A stretch of 64,000 nucleotides of DNA, taken from positions 187,848 to 251,847 of the forward strand of contig NZ_JAGGQU010000001.1 in the NCBI RefSeq assembly GCF_018613155.1. The letters run 5' to 3'. The notes beneath the pieces were generated by a model. It searched no databases. It worked only from the letters and a program-made list of their open reading frames with translations, and was not told the DNA's origin. Shown here in pieces: positions 52,919 to 63,309 of the stretch (position 1 is the stretch's first letter; the number at the start of each line of letters is the position of its first letter). A program made the position numbers and the translations under genes. Source of the DNA: Bacillus sp. ISL-55 (GTDB lineage Bacteria > Bacillota > Bacilli > Bacillales > Cytobacillaceae).

Positions 52919-53554
52919 TTAAAATTGTTTCGCAAGCTCGTTCGCGCGTTGAATTGCTTGTTGTTTGATATCCTGAGCTTTATCAGGCGTAGCTGCCATA
53001 CCTTCTACCGCCAGTGTTTCAACATCAGTCACACCCATGAAGGCAAGAACCGCACGAAGATAACGATCGCCAAATTCCAGATCTTTAGCAGGACCTTCTG
53101 AGTAAACACCGCCTCGTGCCTGGATATGAAGGGCTTTTTTACCACCAAGCAAACCAACAGGACCTTCTGCCGTATACTTAAAAGTCTTACCGGCGATTGC
53201 AATATTGTCAATGTAAGCTTTCATTTTTGGAGGGAAACTGAAATTCCATAAAGGAGTTGCAAAGATGTACTTATCCCCTGCGATAAATTGGTCTGTCAAT
53301 TGATTAATCGAGCTGACTTTTTGTTTTTCATCGTCACTAAGCTGTTCGAAAGCAGATCCTTGCTGTAATTTGCCCCAGCCGCTGAAAACGTCGGTATCAA
53401 TGAAAGGCACGTCCATTTTATAAAGGTCCAATCTGACAACCTCATCTTCAGGGTTAATTTCACGGTAGGCTTTAATGAACTCCTCCCCAACCGATAAACT
53501 GAACGATTCTTCAACCGGTTTTGGATTCGCTGTAATGTAAAGTACTGTAGCCAT
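52919..53554 (-). CDS. azoR: FMN-dependent NADH:quinone/azo oxidoreductase
   Basis: A 211-residue flavodoxin-fold enzyme of the AzoR family. The N-terminal [23 protein letters not shown] binds FMN phosphate, [16 protein letters not shown] contacts the isoalloxazine ring, and [13 protein letters not shown] completes the site. It performs two-electron reduction of quinones and azo dyes. The promoter side faces sirA. Confidence 0.93.
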   Translation of the reverse strand: MATVLYITANPKPVEESFSLSVGEEFIKAYREINPEDEVVRLDLYKMDVPFIDTDVFSGWGKLQQGSAFEQLSDDEKQKVSSINQLTDQFIAGDKYIFATPLWNFSFPPKMKAYIDNIAIAGKTFKYTAEGPVGLLGGKKALHIQARGGVYSEGPAKDLEFGDRYLRAVLAFMGVTDVETLAVEGMAATPDKAQDIKQQAIQRANELAKQF

Positions 53555-53704
53555 GCATAGTCATCCTTTCTCTTTCTAATTAACATTGATATATTCCCCT
53601 GATTACATGCGAGTATTCCATTTTTGAAAGAAAAACTGTATAACCTCTTATTTCGTGACAAAGGAATTGGTGAAAATTATAATAAAAAGTGAGAAAGTTT
53701 TGAA

Positions 53705-53711
53705 TTCGACA
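53705..53711. promoter_or_regulatory. Possible Spo0A box upstream of sirA
   Basis: TTCGACA is the reverse complement of the 0A box core TGTCGAA and lies about 95 bp before sirA. A TATAAT (53765-53770) follows at promoter distance. SirA is known to be under Spo0A control in B. subtilis. Confidence 0.5.
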
Positions 53712-53805
53712 TAATTAGTGGATTTTTTCGGCATCTTTAGACAAACGCAGACTGAACGTTTTCCTATAATAAAGACAAAAGCTTGTCTGCAGAGGAGGGG
53801 ATCAT

Positions 53806-54246
53806 GTGAGATCCTACCAGCTATATCTAATAGAAGATGAATTTGCCTCCCATTATTTCGGAAGAGAACGGATGTTTTATCAATTGTTTTTGGAATATAG
53901 TCAAGCTAACGATGACCTTAAATCTATCATTGCCAAGCAAGTCAAGTTCGTTACAAAATCCATTCCTGTCCTTCGCATCCATCAGCTCCTGCATCAACAG
54001 CTTGCCAAGGCAAAAGGGTTCCATGTTGACAACGGCACATATATTTATGAAAATAACACAAATAACAGTTCAGCCACGCTTAGAGTCCATGAGAGATGGC
54101 TAGAACTGGACTCCCATGGGCAAGTAGACGCGGAAACAGTCTTTTTTGAAATCCTCCGGAAATGTGAATCATCATTCCTGGCTATCGATCTCGAATCAAA
54201 CAAATACGGCTGGCTCAAGCCGATTAAAGAACGTAAATATGTATAA
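53806..54246 (+). CDS. sirA: Sporulation inhibitor of replication SirA
   Basis: A 146-residue protein matching SirA/YneE: MRSYQLYLIEDEFASHYFGRE-like start and LFLEYSQ in the N-terminal half. SirA binds domain I of DnaA and blocks new rounds of replication during sporulation. GTG 53806 follows AGAGGAGGGG. It precedes yneF, as in B. subtilis, though here an accessory segment separates it from tkt. Confidence 0.9.
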   Translation: MRSYQLYLIEDEFASHYFGRERMFYQLFLEYSQANDDLKSIIAKQVKFVTKSIPVLRIHQLLHQQLAKAKGFHVDNGTYIYENNTNNSSATLRVHERWLELDSHGQVDAETVFFEILRKCESSFLAIDLESNKYGWLKPIKERKYV

Positions 54247-54404
54247 TGAAGGCTGATGCACTTAATGCTGATTGCTTTTAGCGTATTTAATGCAAAAAGT
54301 TTTCTAAATAAGCTTATTTAATAGAGAAAAAAACCTACAGATATTGTATAATAGCTGTTGGTTTAGTACACTGTATGTTAGACAACATGAAGGAGGAAGT
54401 TTTT

Positions 54405-54620
54405 ATGTGGACGTATATTCTAGTTGGTATACTGGCATTAATTGTCGGTGTAGCGCTAGGATTTTTCATTGCTCGTAGATACATGGAGAGCTACTTAAAG
54501 AAAAATCCGCCAATCAACGAACAAATGCTTAAAATGATGATGATGCAAATGGGTATGAAACCATCCCAGAAGAAAATCAATCAAATGATGTCAGCAATGA
54601 ACAAGCAGACAGGAAAATAA
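54405..54620 (+). CDS. yneF: YneF family membrane protein
   Basis: A 71-residue protein with a single N-terminal helix ([20 protein letters not shown]) followed by the conserved [18 protein letters not shown] and methionine-rich [18 protein letters not shown] 54405 is eight bases after AGGAGG; the upstream in-frame ATGs lack sites. Function unknown. Confidence 0.92.
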   Translation: MWTYILVGILALIVGVALGFFIARRYMESYLKKNPPINEQMLKMMMMQMGMKPSQKKINQMMSAMNKQTGK

Positions 54621-54628
54621 TAAAGGAC

Positions 54629-54661
54629 AAGCACTCATTTCTTTCGCGATGGGTGCTTTTC
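54629..54661 (+). terminator. Terminator after yneF
   Basis: Stem AAGCACTCAT/ATGGGTGCTT (10 bp, one G-T), 10-nt loop, then TTCTTATTT. Confidence 0.82.
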
Positions 54662-54679
54662 TTATTTGGAGAGTATCTT

Positions 54680-54887
54680 AAGGACATTTTATGGTTGGTT
54701 GGAATCAAGATGTCTAAGAAGAAGGGTTTAATGGACATTTTGAGGTGTGGATTAGATTGAAATGTCTAAGAAGAAGGGTTTAATGGACATTTTGAGGTGT
54801 GGATTGGCTTGAAATGTCTAAGAAGAAAGGTTTAATGGACATTTTGATGTGTAAATAGAATTGAAATGTCTATTAAGAACTTAATAC
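54680..54887 (+). repeat. 52-bp tandem repeat array, four copies (family 4)
   Basis: Four 52-bp units with left arm TGGACATTT (AAGGACATTT in the first), a G/A-rich spacer and right arm AAATGTCTA, followed by AGAAGGGTTTAA. The arms pair over 9 bp with one G-U. The first and last units are most diverged. It lies between yneF and a convergent small gene. Confidence 0.92.
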
Positions 54888-54913
54888 ATCGCGACCATTA
54901 AAATGTTTGGATA

Positions 54914-54941
54914 AAAATAACGCCGAAAATGGCGTTATTTT
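54914..54941. terminator. Bidirectional terminator
   Basis: The 11-bp stem AAAATAACGCC/GGCGTTATTTT with loop GAAAAT overlaps the stop codon of the minus-strand 53-aa gene. Confidence 0.85.
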
Positions 54942-55096
54942 TGCTTCTTTGCTAGGTCTCCATCTTTATTCTTAGTACCTTGCTGAAAAATAGAATCGAA
55001 AAATTCGTCCGCAGTTTCCATTACGCCTCCATGAAGCTGGCCGTCAGCACCGGCTTTGTTTTTATCGCCTTTAACTGGATTATGGATTCTTACCAT
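54935..55096 (-). CDS. 53-aa hydrophilic protein
   Basis: On the minus strand a strong GGAGGTG site lies ten bases before the ATG (55096). The protein is polar: MVRIHNPVKGDKNKAGADGQ at the start, then HGGVMETADEFFDSIFQQ and a Lys-rich end. Gly/Ala/Asp/Lys composition recalls small spore proteins of Bacillus, but no family is recognised. The terminator overlaps its stop. Confidence 0.7.
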   Translation of the reverse strand: MVRIHNPVKGDKNKAGADGQLHGGVMETADEFFDSIFQQGTKNKDGDLAKKQK

Positions 55097-55236
55097 AGAA
55101 AATACACCTCCTATAATTAGGCTTTGTTATCAAAGAACAAAATAACCAGGCCTGTAGCGAATGTTAAACAATGGCAGGACATCTGATGGTAAATACAGAA
55201 TATGAAACCTAAGGAATTTTTAAAAGGGGATTATAT

Positions 55237-55692
55237 ATGTATCAATATTTCAACGGACTTGTCATAAGGGAAGGCACGGAAGGAATACCGGCGGAAAAGG
55301 TTGAGAAGCTTTTTGAAGACGCGGGCTGGGTAAGGAATACTCCAGATTGGCAAAAGGAAAAGTTTTCTCTGATATTCAAAAATTCCACCTGGGCGTTTAC
55401 AGTGTGGGACCAAAATGAAATGGTCGGAATGGTCAGGGTCATTTCGGATCAGATTATGGCAGCGAATATTATGGACCTGGCCGTTTTAACGGAATATCGT
55501 GGAAAAGGCATTGGCCAGAAGCTCGTGCAGCTTTGCGTTCAAAGACTTCCCCATGGAGACTGGTTTGCCCATACTTCTGCCAACAATTTCAGCTTCTATG
55601 AAAAATGCGGTTTTGAGGTAAAGGACCTTTCGCAAAATGGTACTTGTGCGTATTATGGGTATATTCAGGCGCGTAAAGATGGGCATAGATAG
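55237..55692 (+). CDS. GNAT acetyltransferase
   Basis: A 151-residue GNAT protein. MVGMVRVISDQIMAANIMDLAV, the acetyl-CoA loop YRGKGIGQKLVQL, and NNFSFYEKCGFEV are visible. ATG 55237 has AAAGGGGA upstream; the following DUF2750 gene starts 11 bases after its stop. Substrate unknown. Confidence 0.86.
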   Translation: MYQYFNGLVIREGTEGIPAEKVEKLFEDAGWVRNTPDWQKEKFSLIFKNSTWAFTVWDQNEMVGMVRVISDQIMAANIMDLAVLTEYRGKGIGQKLVQLCVQRLPHGDWFAHTSANNFSFYEKCGFEVKDLSQNGTCAYYGYIQARKDGHR

Positions 55693-55703
55693 GAGTGCTG
55701 TAA

Positions 55704-56078
55704 TTGAATCAACGTGAATTTGATGCAGTCATCAGGCAGCCAGCTGCTGTAAGGTACGAATACTTCATAAAAAAAGCCGCAGATTATGAAGAGGTATGGG
55801 GACTATATAACGAAGGCTTGGCAACTGCTCAAGATGATTTCGGCAATACGCTTCTCCCATTATTCCCTAATGAGAAGTTCGCAAAAGCCTTTGCGAAGAA
55901 AGAATGGGAAGGCTATAGTCCGAAAAGAATTGAATTGGACCACTTCCTCGAAAAGTGGCTTCCGGGAATGGAATCTGGCGGAGTCAAACCTTCCATTTTT
56001 CCAACGGACACAGATTCTGCCGTAATTGATGTGAACACATTAAGGGAAGATTTAGAAACTGAGCTGGAGAACTATTGA
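55704..56078 (+). CDS. DUF2750 family protein
   Basis: A 124-residue protein matching DUF2750 (RYEYFIKKAADYEEVWGLYN, LLPLFPNEKFAKAFA, KRIELDHFLEKWLPGM). TTG 55704 follows AGGAGTG. Likely cotranscribed with the upstream acetyltransferase. Relatives occur with immunity-type proteins, but no toxin gene is nearby. Confidence 0.8.
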   Translation: MNQREFDAVIRQPAAVRYEYFIKKAADYEEVWGLYNEGLATAQDDFGNTLLPLFPNEKFAKAFAKKEWEGYSPKRIELDHFLEKWLPGMESGGVKPSIFPTDTDSAVIDVNTLREDLETELENY

Positions 56079-56086
56079 ATCTACGA

Positions 56087-56129
56087 TTGAATTTAAATGA
56101 TATTCAAATTATACCCAATGTGGTATAAT
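56087..56129 (+). promoter_or_regulatory. Promoter and possible operators of the MFS gene
   Basis: A perfect TATAAT (56124) lies 37 bp before the MFS start. Two inverted repeats flank or overlap it: TTGAAT/ATTCAA (56087-56107) and ATACC/GGTAT (56111-56126). No good -35 box is seen, hinting at activator or repressor control. Confidence 0.45.
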
Positions 56130-56166
56130 TGCTGCATCTTGGTTTTAAGAAAGTGAGAGCTGGAAA

Positions 56167-57462
56167 ATGTCACATCAAACAGATGATGCAGCGGCTTTGG
56201 AGAGTCAACCCGAGTGGCTGCAAGCTTATGTTGAATCACCTGAAAAACAAAAAACATTGTATAAAAAGACATTATTAATAGTTGTTTTATCTCAGATTTT
56301 CGGCGGAGCAGGTCTCGCTGCAGGTATTACCGTTGGTGCGCTGTTGGCTAAAGATATGCTTGGCACGGATAGTGTCGCCGGTCTTCCAATAGCTCTGTTC
56401 ACCCTGGGATCTGCTGGAGCGGCTCTCGTTGTCGGACGTCTTTCGCAACGCTATGGCAGGCGGGCGGGCCTTGCTTCAGGATTTTTAACAGGCGGAATTG
56501 GCGCCATTGGGGTAATCATTGCCGCGGTAACGCACAATATCTTTTTGCTTTTTGCGGCGCTTTTAATATACGGTGCGGGAAGTGCGACAAATTTACAGGC
56601 GCGGTATGCGGGGACAGACCTGGCCAGTTCGAAACAACGTGCGACAGCAGTCAGTATCGCGATGGTGTCCACGACGTTTGGCGCTGTGGCCGGTCCTAAT
56701 CTTGTCGAGGTAATGGGGGAGTTTGCCATTTCTGTAGGGCTACCGGCTTTGTCCGGACCATTCATTCTCGCAGCCGCAGCTTATATCGTTGCTGGATTAG
56801 TGCTATTGTTTTTCCTCCGACCCGATCCGTTTGTGGTCGCAAGGGCGATTGCATTGGCAGAACGAAATGCTAAAGCCAGTTCCCCTGATTATGTAGAGGA
56901 AGAACTCGTAACGGATAAGAAGGGTATCGGAGTTGCCGCCCTTATTATGGTCCTCACACAAATGGTGATGGTAGCGATCATGACGATGACTCCGGTGCAT
57001 ATGGGCAGCCATGGACACGGTTTAAGCGCTGTTGGGATGGTAATTGGGTTCCATATTGGGGCTATGTATCTGCCTTCTTTATTGACTGGTGTACTTGTTG
57101 ATAAAGTTGGGCGTGCGACGATGGCGGTCGCTTCAGGCGTTACACTGCTGATTTCCGGTGTGATGGCTGCTGTTGCTCCGGGTGAATCCATGCTCTGGAT
57201 TACTCTTTCACTCATTCTTCTCGGTCTCGGCTGGAATTTTGGCCTGATCAGCGGAACCGCATTGCTTGTCGATGCAACTAATCCAACCAACCGCGCTAAA
57301 ATGCAAGGAACTGTAGATGTGATGGTCGCGTTGTCGGGAGCCACGGGCGGGATGCTTTCCGGGATGGTTGTAGCGAATTCTAGCTTTGCCTTCCTGTCAC
57401 TGGCAGGAGGCGTACTATCCTTAGTTTTAATACCATTTGTGGTTTGGTCAAATAAAAAGTAA
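56167..57462 (+). CDS. MFS transporter
   Basis: A 431-residue major facilitator protein with about twelve membrane helices. The loop 2-3 signature region is GRLSQRYGRRAG and its repeat in the second half is LVDKVGRATMAV. The N-terminal 45 residues are cytosolic and polar. It most resembles drug-efflux or sugar-type exporters; substrate unknown. ATG 56167 is preceded by GAGAG. Confidence 0.9.
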   Translation: MSHQTDDAAALESQPEWLQAYVESPEKQKTLYKKTLLIVVLSQIFGGAGLAAGITVGALLAKDMLGTDSVAGLPIALFTLGSAGAALVVGRLSQRYGRRAGLASGFLTGGIGAIGVIIAAVTHNIFLLFAALLIYGAGSATNLQARYAGTDLASSKQRATAVSIAMVSTTFGAVAGPNLVEVMGEFAISVGLPALSGPFILAAAAYIVAGLVLLFFLRPDPFVVARAIALAERNAKASSPDYVEEELVTDKKGIGVAALIMVLTQMVMVAIMTMTPVHMGSHGHGLSAVGMVIGFHIGAMYLPSLLTGVLVDKVGRATMAVASGVTLLISGVMAAVAPGESMLWITLSLILLGLGWNFGLISGTALLVDATNPTNRAKMQGTVDVMVALSGATGGMLSGMVVANSSFAFLSLAGGVLSLVLIPFVVWSNKK

Positions 57463-57474
57463 TAGTTCAATCTT

Positions 57475-57503
57475 AAGAGTCTGGATGGCCCAGGCTCTTT
57501 TTA
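57475..57503 (+). terminator. Terminator after the MFS gene
   Basis: AAGAG-CTGG pairs with CCAG-CTCTT (one mismatch), loop of five, then TTTTTATTT. Confidence 0.8.
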
Positions 57504-57581
57504 TTTGGCACTTTTGCAGGTTTTTACAGTTTTATTAGCGAACTTATCATGATGAAAAATTTGCAGAAAGAGTTGGTCTAG

Positions 57582-58223
57582 ATGAGTAAATTAGTGTTGC
57601 TGAGTGATTTAAGAAACATGAATCCTGCGTTAAAAAACAGAATCAAGGAATTAACAGGCTCTAAGCCTTTTAAGTTAGCTTATATCCCATCACGAACTGA
57701 TAAAGAAAGATGGTATTTCGAAAAGGCCAAGCCAGAGTTAACGAGTTGGGGTGTTACAGAATTCTTCTATTTTGATGTAGACGATGAGTTCGAGGAATCC
57801 AAACTGAAGGAGTTCAGAGGCTGTGACGGCATTTTCCTGTCAGGGGGTAATACATATCATTTTTTGAAAAACCTGAAGGAATGGACCGTTGTTAAATATA
57901 TTAAAGAAATGGTGAACGAGGGAAAACCTTTAATCGGTGTTAGTGCGGGAAGCATCATGATGTCAAAGTCGATCAAGATTGCCGAATTCCATGATGAAAA
58001 TGAAGTTCAGTTAAAGGAATTAAATAGCTTAGGATTGGTGGATTTTGAATTTATGCCACATTGGAACAGAGAATATAATCAGCTGGATGAGCTATTAAAA
58101 TATTCTCTTCTCCAGGAAGAAAGCATATTTACCTGCCGTGATGGCGATGGAATTGTCATTGAAGGAGATACAATCGAGTCTTACGGAGAAATAAAAGAAA
58201 TCCGAAAAGGTAAATTGTTATAA
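57582..58223 (+). CDS. Peptidase S51 (dipeptidase E-like) family protein
   Basis: A 213-residue protein of the class I glutamine-amidotransferase fold. The nucleophile elbow GVSAGSIM carries Ser rather than Cys, the mark of S51 peptidases. FLSGGNTYHFL and the His in FMPHWNREYN region complete the expected site. It would cleave Asp-X dipeptides or a related substrate. ATG 57582; a repeat array follows. Confidence 0.86.
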   Translation: MSKLVLLSDLRNMNPALKNRIKELTGSKPFKLAYIPSRTDKERWYFEKAKPELTSWGVTEFFYFDVDDEFEESKLKEFRGCDGIFLSGGNTYHFLKNLKEWTVVKYIKEMVNEGKPLIGVSAGSIMMSKSIKIAEFHDENEVQLKELNSLGLVDFEFMPHWNREYNQLDELLKYSLLQEESIFTCRDGDGIVIEGDTIESYGEIKEIRKGKLL

Positions 58224-58250
58224 ATTTAAAAAAATGCATGATAAACAGTG

Positions 58251-58510
58251 CTCTAACGGACAAACGGAAGGCGGAGACCGAGAAAAATGTCCGATAGAAG
58301 AGCTCTAATGGACAAACGGCAGGCGGAAATCAGCAAAAATGTCCGATAGAAGAGCTCTAACGGACAAACGGAAGGTGGAAACCGAGAAAAGTGTCCGATA
58401 GAAGAGCTCTAACGGACAAACGGAAGGTGGAGACCGAGAGAAGTGTCCGATAGAAGAGCTCTAACGGACAAACGGAAGGTGGAGACCGAGAAAAATGTCC
58501 GATAGAGGTC
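58251..58510 (+). repeat. 52-bp tandem repeat array, five copies (family 3)
   Basis: Five 52-bp units: left arm TCTAACGGACA, purine-rich spacer (GGAAGGTGGAGACCGAGAAAA) shortened here to its core, and right arm TGTCCGATAGA. The arms pair at 10 of 11 positions. It lies between the S51 peptidase gene and the convergent response regulator gene. Confidence 0.94.
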
Positions 58511-58514
58511 TAAA

Positions 58515-58868
58515 CTATAACAGGTCTTTTACTTTCGAAACTACATCCTTCGGGCTGAATGGCTTTAGGATGTATTCACTGGCCCCTAATTCTTCTCCTC
58601 GTTTGAGGTCATGAGCTTCCCCTTTGGCAGAAAGCATGATCACGGGTGTGTTTTTAGTTTTCCTGATTTCCTCTAAAACTGAAAAACCATTTCTTCCTGG
58701 CATTAAAATGTCCAGGATGATGATGTCAAAGGAATCTTGGAGCGCTTTCTCCAAAGCTTCGTCGCCATTGTCCGCGACTTCCACAACAAATGCTTCTCTT
58801 TCTAGGTACATCTTTAATAAATGGCTAATTCTTTGCTCGTCCTCTGCAACTAGCACTCTTTTCCCCAT
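58515..58868 (-). CDS. Stand-alone response regulator receiver domain
   Basis: A 117-residue CheY-like receiver without an output domain. Phosphoacceptor Asp is in IILDILMPGRNG, the acidic pair in VAEDEQ, the Thr/Ser switch in VIMLSAKGE and the Lys in YILKPFSP. No partner kinase is adjacent. It may act through protein contacts, for example in a phosphorelay or chemotaxis-like path. Confidence 0.9.
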   Translation of the reverse strand: MGKRVLVAEDEQRISHLLKMYLEREAFVVEVADNGDEALEKALQDSFDIIILDILMPGRNGFSVLEEIRKTKNTPVIMLSAKGEAHDLKRGEELGASEYILKPFSPKDVVSKVKDLL

Positions 58869-58976
58869 TTTTTCCCCCTGAAATGTCTTTGTTTATAGTA
58901 AGTATACACTATTATTGAGTTGTTTTCTTCGATGCAAAGGGAATTTCATCCCGATAAAATAAATTGATTTAGAAAA

Positions 58977-59034
58977 TTGAGTATGCTAATATGTGACCTA
59001 TACTATTTTAATTCATACTATACATATAGGAATT
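58977..59034 (+). promoter_or_regulatory. Promoter region of the yrrT operon, possible CymR site
   Basis: TTGAGT, 16 bp, TATACT (58977-59004). Downstream, AATTC (59010) and GAATT (59030) form an inverted pair, and ATAGGAATTATA resembles the GGAATT half of the CymR consensus. B. subtilis yrrT is a CymR target. The full consensus is not met. Confidence 0.4.
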
Positions 59035-59061
59035 ATAATAATTAAAAAGTGGGTGAATATT

Positions 59062-59703
59062 TTGGGCAGAGAATTTATCCCCTTGTTTGACGAATGGGCA
59101 GAGTTTTACGATGAAACGGTCTCTGGGCAAGACGCTGAATATAAAGATGTTTTTGAGAATTACGAGGCAATTTTAGATTTAGTAGCTCGAAAGTCAAAGG
59201 GGAAGGTGCTTGAATTTGGTGTTGGAACAGGGAATCTTACAGAGAAACTAATCGGCTTGGGCAGAGAGGTATATGGAGTGGAGCCTTCAAAAGTCATGAG
59301 AGAAAAAACGAAGGCTCGGTTCATGAAGCTAAAATTATACGATGGAGATTTTATTCAATTTTCAAATCTTCCTGAAAAAATAGATTCAATTGTCAGTACT
59401 TATGCTTTTCATCATTTAACTGATGATGAGAAGAATACCGCCATAAAGCTATACAGCGAAATGTTAGAAACAGGTGGAAAGATCGTATTTGCGGATACTG
59501 CTTTTTTAAATGAAAGTGACCGCAATGAAAGGCATAGGATAGTAAAGGAACAAGGCTACGAGAATCTCCTCAAGGATTTGGAGAGGGAGCACTATACGAC
59601 TCTGGAGGTATTAAAGCAAATCTTTGAGATACATGGTTTCCAGGTTAATTTTGAAAAGTTAAACTCCTATGTTTGGCTAATGGAAGCCGTGAAAGAAAAG
59701 TAA
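59062..59703 (+). CDS. yrrT: YrrT-type SAM-dependent methyltransferase
   Basis: A 213-residue class I methyltransferase, identical in length to B. subtilis Yrr[15 protein letters not shown] at the start and the SAM loop [15 protein letters not shown] are clear. TTG 59062 follows GTGGGTGA; the longer frame from 58993 covers the promoter. It is the first gene of yrrT-mtnN-luxS-mccA-mccB, which recycles homocysteine from SAM into cysteine. The methyl acceptor is unknown. Confidence 0.92.
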   Translation: MGREFIPLFDEWAEFYDETVSGQDAEYKDVFENYEAILDLVARKSKGKVLEFGVGTGNLTEKLIGLGREVYGVEPSKVMREKTKARFMKLKLYDGDFIQFSNLPEKIDSIVSTYAFHHLTDDEKNTAIKLYSEMLETGGKIVFADTAFLNESDRNERHRIVKEQGYENLLKDLEREHYTTLEVLKQIFEIHGFQVNFEKLNSYVWLMEAVKEK

Positions 59704-59732
59704 AATTAAAGATAGTATGGGGGAGAGGCACG

Positions 59733-60437
59733 ATGAGAGTTGGGATTATCGGTGCAATGGATGAAGAAGTAGATTTGCTTCGCAGCAAACTAGAAAACAG
59801 GGAAGATCTCTATCTTGCAGGAAGTGAATTTTACCAAGGTGAAATTGATAGCTTGCAAGTAGTCCTGCTGAAGTCAGGAATCGGCAAAGTAAATGCGGCA
59901 ATGGGGACAGCGATCCTTATTGATAAATTCCAACCCGATGTCATCATCAATACAGGTTCTGCAGGCGGATTTCATAAAAATCTGAATGTCGGAGATGTCG
60001 TCATCTCGACAGAAGTAAGGCATCACGATGTCGATGTCACAATCTTTGGATACGAATATGGCCAGGTACCAAGGATGCCTGCTTACTTCGCCCCAGATGA
60101 AAAGCTTGTCACTGTCGCGTTAATGAGCGCTGAAAAGATTGACGGCATTCAGATAGTTAAAGGCTTGATCGCTTCAGGTGATTCCTTCATGAATGACCCG
60201 GAGAGGGTAGAGTTTATCAGAACCAAGCTTCCTAATTTGTATGCAGCAGAAATGGAAGCAGCAGCGATCGCCCAGGTAGCCCATCAGTTCGAAGTTCCAT
60301 TTGTCATTATCAGGTCGCTTTCCGATATTGCAGGAAAAGATTCAAATATCTCGTTTGATCAATTCCTTGAAACGGCCGCAAAAAATTCCGCAGAACTGAT
60401 TTTACTAATGTTAGAGGAGCTGAAGAAGCAATGGTAA
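59733..60437 (+). CDS. mtnN: MTA/SAH nucleosidase
   Basis: A 234-residue 5'-methylthioadenosine/S-adenosylhomocysteine nucleosidase. [16 protein letters not shown] contains the catalytic Glu; [35 protein letters not shown] (ribose-binding Glu) and [13 protein letters not shown] (catalytic Asp) follow. It releases adenine, supplying S-ribosylhomocysteine to LuxS. ATG 59733 follows GGGGGAGAGG. Its end overlaps luxS by seven bases. Confidence 0.95.
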   Translation: MRVGIIGAMDEEVDLLRSKLENREDLYLAGSEFYQGEIDSLQVVLLKSGIGKVNAAMGTAILIDKFQPDVIINTGSAGGFHKNLNVGDVVISTEVRHHDVDVTIFGYEYGQVPRMPAYFAPDEKLVTVALMSAEKIDGIQIVKGLIASGDSFMNDPERVEFIRTKLPNLYAAEMEAAAIAQVAHQFEVPFVIIRSLSDIAGKDSNISFDQFLETAAKNSAELILLMLEELKKQW

Positions 60438-60898
60438 AGAAAATGAATGTAGAAAGCTTTAATTTAGATCACACGAAGGTGGCGGCACCATATATCCGTT
60501 TGGCGGGAACAACACAAGGAGCAAGTGGCGATGTCATCCATAAATATGATATCCGATTTTGCCAGCCGAACAAGGAGCATATGGAGATGCCTGGTCTTCA
60601 TTCACTTGAACATTTAATGGCAGAAAATATTCGTAATCATCATGCCAGTGTCGTAGATATCAGTCCAATGGGTTGCCAGACTGGGTTTTATCTATCGGTA
60701 ATCAACCATGATGATTATGACAATATTCTTGAAGTGTTAGAAAAAACTCTGAATGATGTGCTTGAGGCAGATGAGGTTCCTGCCTGCAATGAAATTCAGT
60801 GCGGATGGGCTGCGAGCCACAGCCTGGAGGGTGCAAAAGAAATCGCAGCGAAAATGCTGGCAAAAAAAGATGAGTGGCGCCAGGTATTCGCTGAATAA
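60431..60898 (+). CDS. luxS: S-ribosylhomocysteine lyase
   Basis: A 155-residue LuxS. Metal ligands H57, H61 (HSLEH) and C124 (IQCGW), and the catalytic C82 (GCQTG) and E60 are present. It makes homocysteine and the AI-2 precursor DPD. ATG 60431 overlaps mtnN; ATG 60443 is an alternative. Blocks such as [20 protein letters not shown] and [16 protein letters not shown] look, from memory, more like staphylococcal LuxS than the B. subtilis/B. cereus form. In B. subtilis luxS is not in this operon. Confidence 0.95.
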   Translation: MVKKMNVESFNLDHTKVAAPYIRLAGTTQGASGDVIHKYDIRFCQPNKEHMEMPGLHSLEHLMAENIRNHHASVVDISPMGCQTGFYLSVINHDDYDNILEVLEKTLNDVLEADEVPACNEIQCGWAASHSLEGAKEIAAKMLAKKDEWRQVFAE

Positions 60899-60913
60899 GG
60901 AGAGTTAAATGCA

Positions 60914-61837
60914 ATGACGGTTTACCGCAGTATCCATGAAATTATAGGGCATACACCCATGGTTGAGCTTACCCAATTCCCTGTTCCTGACGAAGTTCGA
61001 ATATTTGCGAAGCTGGAATACTTAAATCCGGGAGGGAGTATTAAAGACCGACTGGGATTAGAGTTGATCGACGAGGCGTTCCGTTCAGGGAAACTGATTA
61101 AAGGCGGTACCCTAATTGAGCCAACTGCAGGTAACACGGGGATCGGGCTGGCGTTGGCTGCAATCAATAAAGGTATTGATGTTGTTTTTGTAGTGCCGGA
61201 AAAATTCAGCATTGAAAAACAGACGATGATGAGGGCTCTCGGCGCTAATATCGTCCATACACCTACTTTGGAAGGGATGGCTGGAGCAATCCGCAAAACT
61301 GAACAATTGCTGGAAGAAATTCCTGATTCCTACTCACCATCCCAATTTTCCAATCCGTCAAATCCGGAAACTTACTATAAAACGCTGGGACCTGAGATTT
61401 GGCAAGACTTAGATGGTGAGATTGATATTTTCGTAGCTGGTGCCGGTACCGGAGGAACATTCATGGGTACTGCGAAGTTTTTAAAAGAAAATAATCCAAT
61501 GATAAAGACCGTCATTGTTGAACCTGAGGGGTCAATCCTAAATGGAGGCCAGTCAGGGTCCCATAAAACAGAAGGAATCGGCATGGAATTCATTCCGCCT
61601 TATATGGATTCTGCTTTATTTGATGAAATCTATACTATTTCCGATAAAGATGCATTTAACACCGTGAAGGAACTCGCGGCTAGAGAGGGAATACTCGCTG
61701 CAAGCTCGTCTGGCGCAGCTCTTCACGCAGCTTTACAAGAAGCATGTAAGGCCCCTCCTGGCACAAACATCGTTACGATCTTCCCAGACGGAAGTGAGCG
61801 GTATCTTAGCAAAAAAATATACGAGGGGGGAATGTAA
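60914..61837 (+). CDS. mccA: O-acetylserine-dependent cystathionine beta-synthase
   Basis: A 307-residue fold-II PLP enzyme. The PLP lysine is K44 (GGSIKDRLG) and the phosphate loop is TAGNTGIGLALAA; GAGTGGTFMG and the ASSSGAA end are typical. It condenses homocysteine with O-acetylserine to cystathionine. It lies between luxS and mccB, with translation linked to mccB (no gap). It could be mistaken for cysteine synthase, but the operon identifies it. Confidence 0.93.
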   Translation: MTVYRSIHEIIGHTPMVELTQFPVPDEVRIFAKLEYLNPGGSIKDRLGLELIDEAFRSGKLIKGGTLIEPTAGNTGIGLALAAINKGIDVVFVVPEKFSIEKQTMMRALGANIVHTPTLEGMAGAIRKTEQLLEEIPDSYSPSQFSNPSNPETYYKTLGPEIWQDLDGEIDIFVAGAGTGGTFMGTAKFLKENNPMIKTVIVEPEGSILNGGQSGSHKTEGIGMEFIPPYMDSALFDEIYTISDKDAFNTVKELAAREGILAASSSGAALHAALQEACKAPPGTNIVTIFPDGSERYLSKKIYEGGM

Positions 61838-62971
<1,134 letters not shown>

Positions 62972-62981
62972 AATACACTTG

Positions 62982-63292
62982 AGCCGATTGGCGCCCTAAA
63001 ATTGAGGATTTGAGAAAAAGAGGTCACCAATGAAGCCGATTGACGCCCTAAAATTCGAAATTTGAGAAAAAGAGGTCACCAATAAAGCCGATTGGCGCCC
63101 TGAAATTCAGGATTTGAGAAAAAGAGGTCACCAATGAAGCCGATTGGCGCCCTGAAATTCAGGATTTGAGAAAAAGAGGTCACCAATAAGCTGATTGGCG
63201 CCCAAAAATTGAGGTTTTGAGAAAAAGAGGTCACCAATGAAGCTGATTGACGCCCAAAAATCCGAGATTTTGTAAACACAGGTCATCAATAG
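62982..63292 (+). repeat. 52-bp tandem repeat array, six copies (family 5)
   Basis: Six units of 52 bp (one of 51), each with left arm ATTGGCGCCC, spacer ending GAGAAAAAGA and right arm GGTCACCAAT; 8 of 10 arm positions pair. It fills the space between mccB and the convergent permease. The last copy is degenerate. Confidence 0.93.
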
Positions 63293-63309
63293 AATAATAA
63301 AATGAAAAT

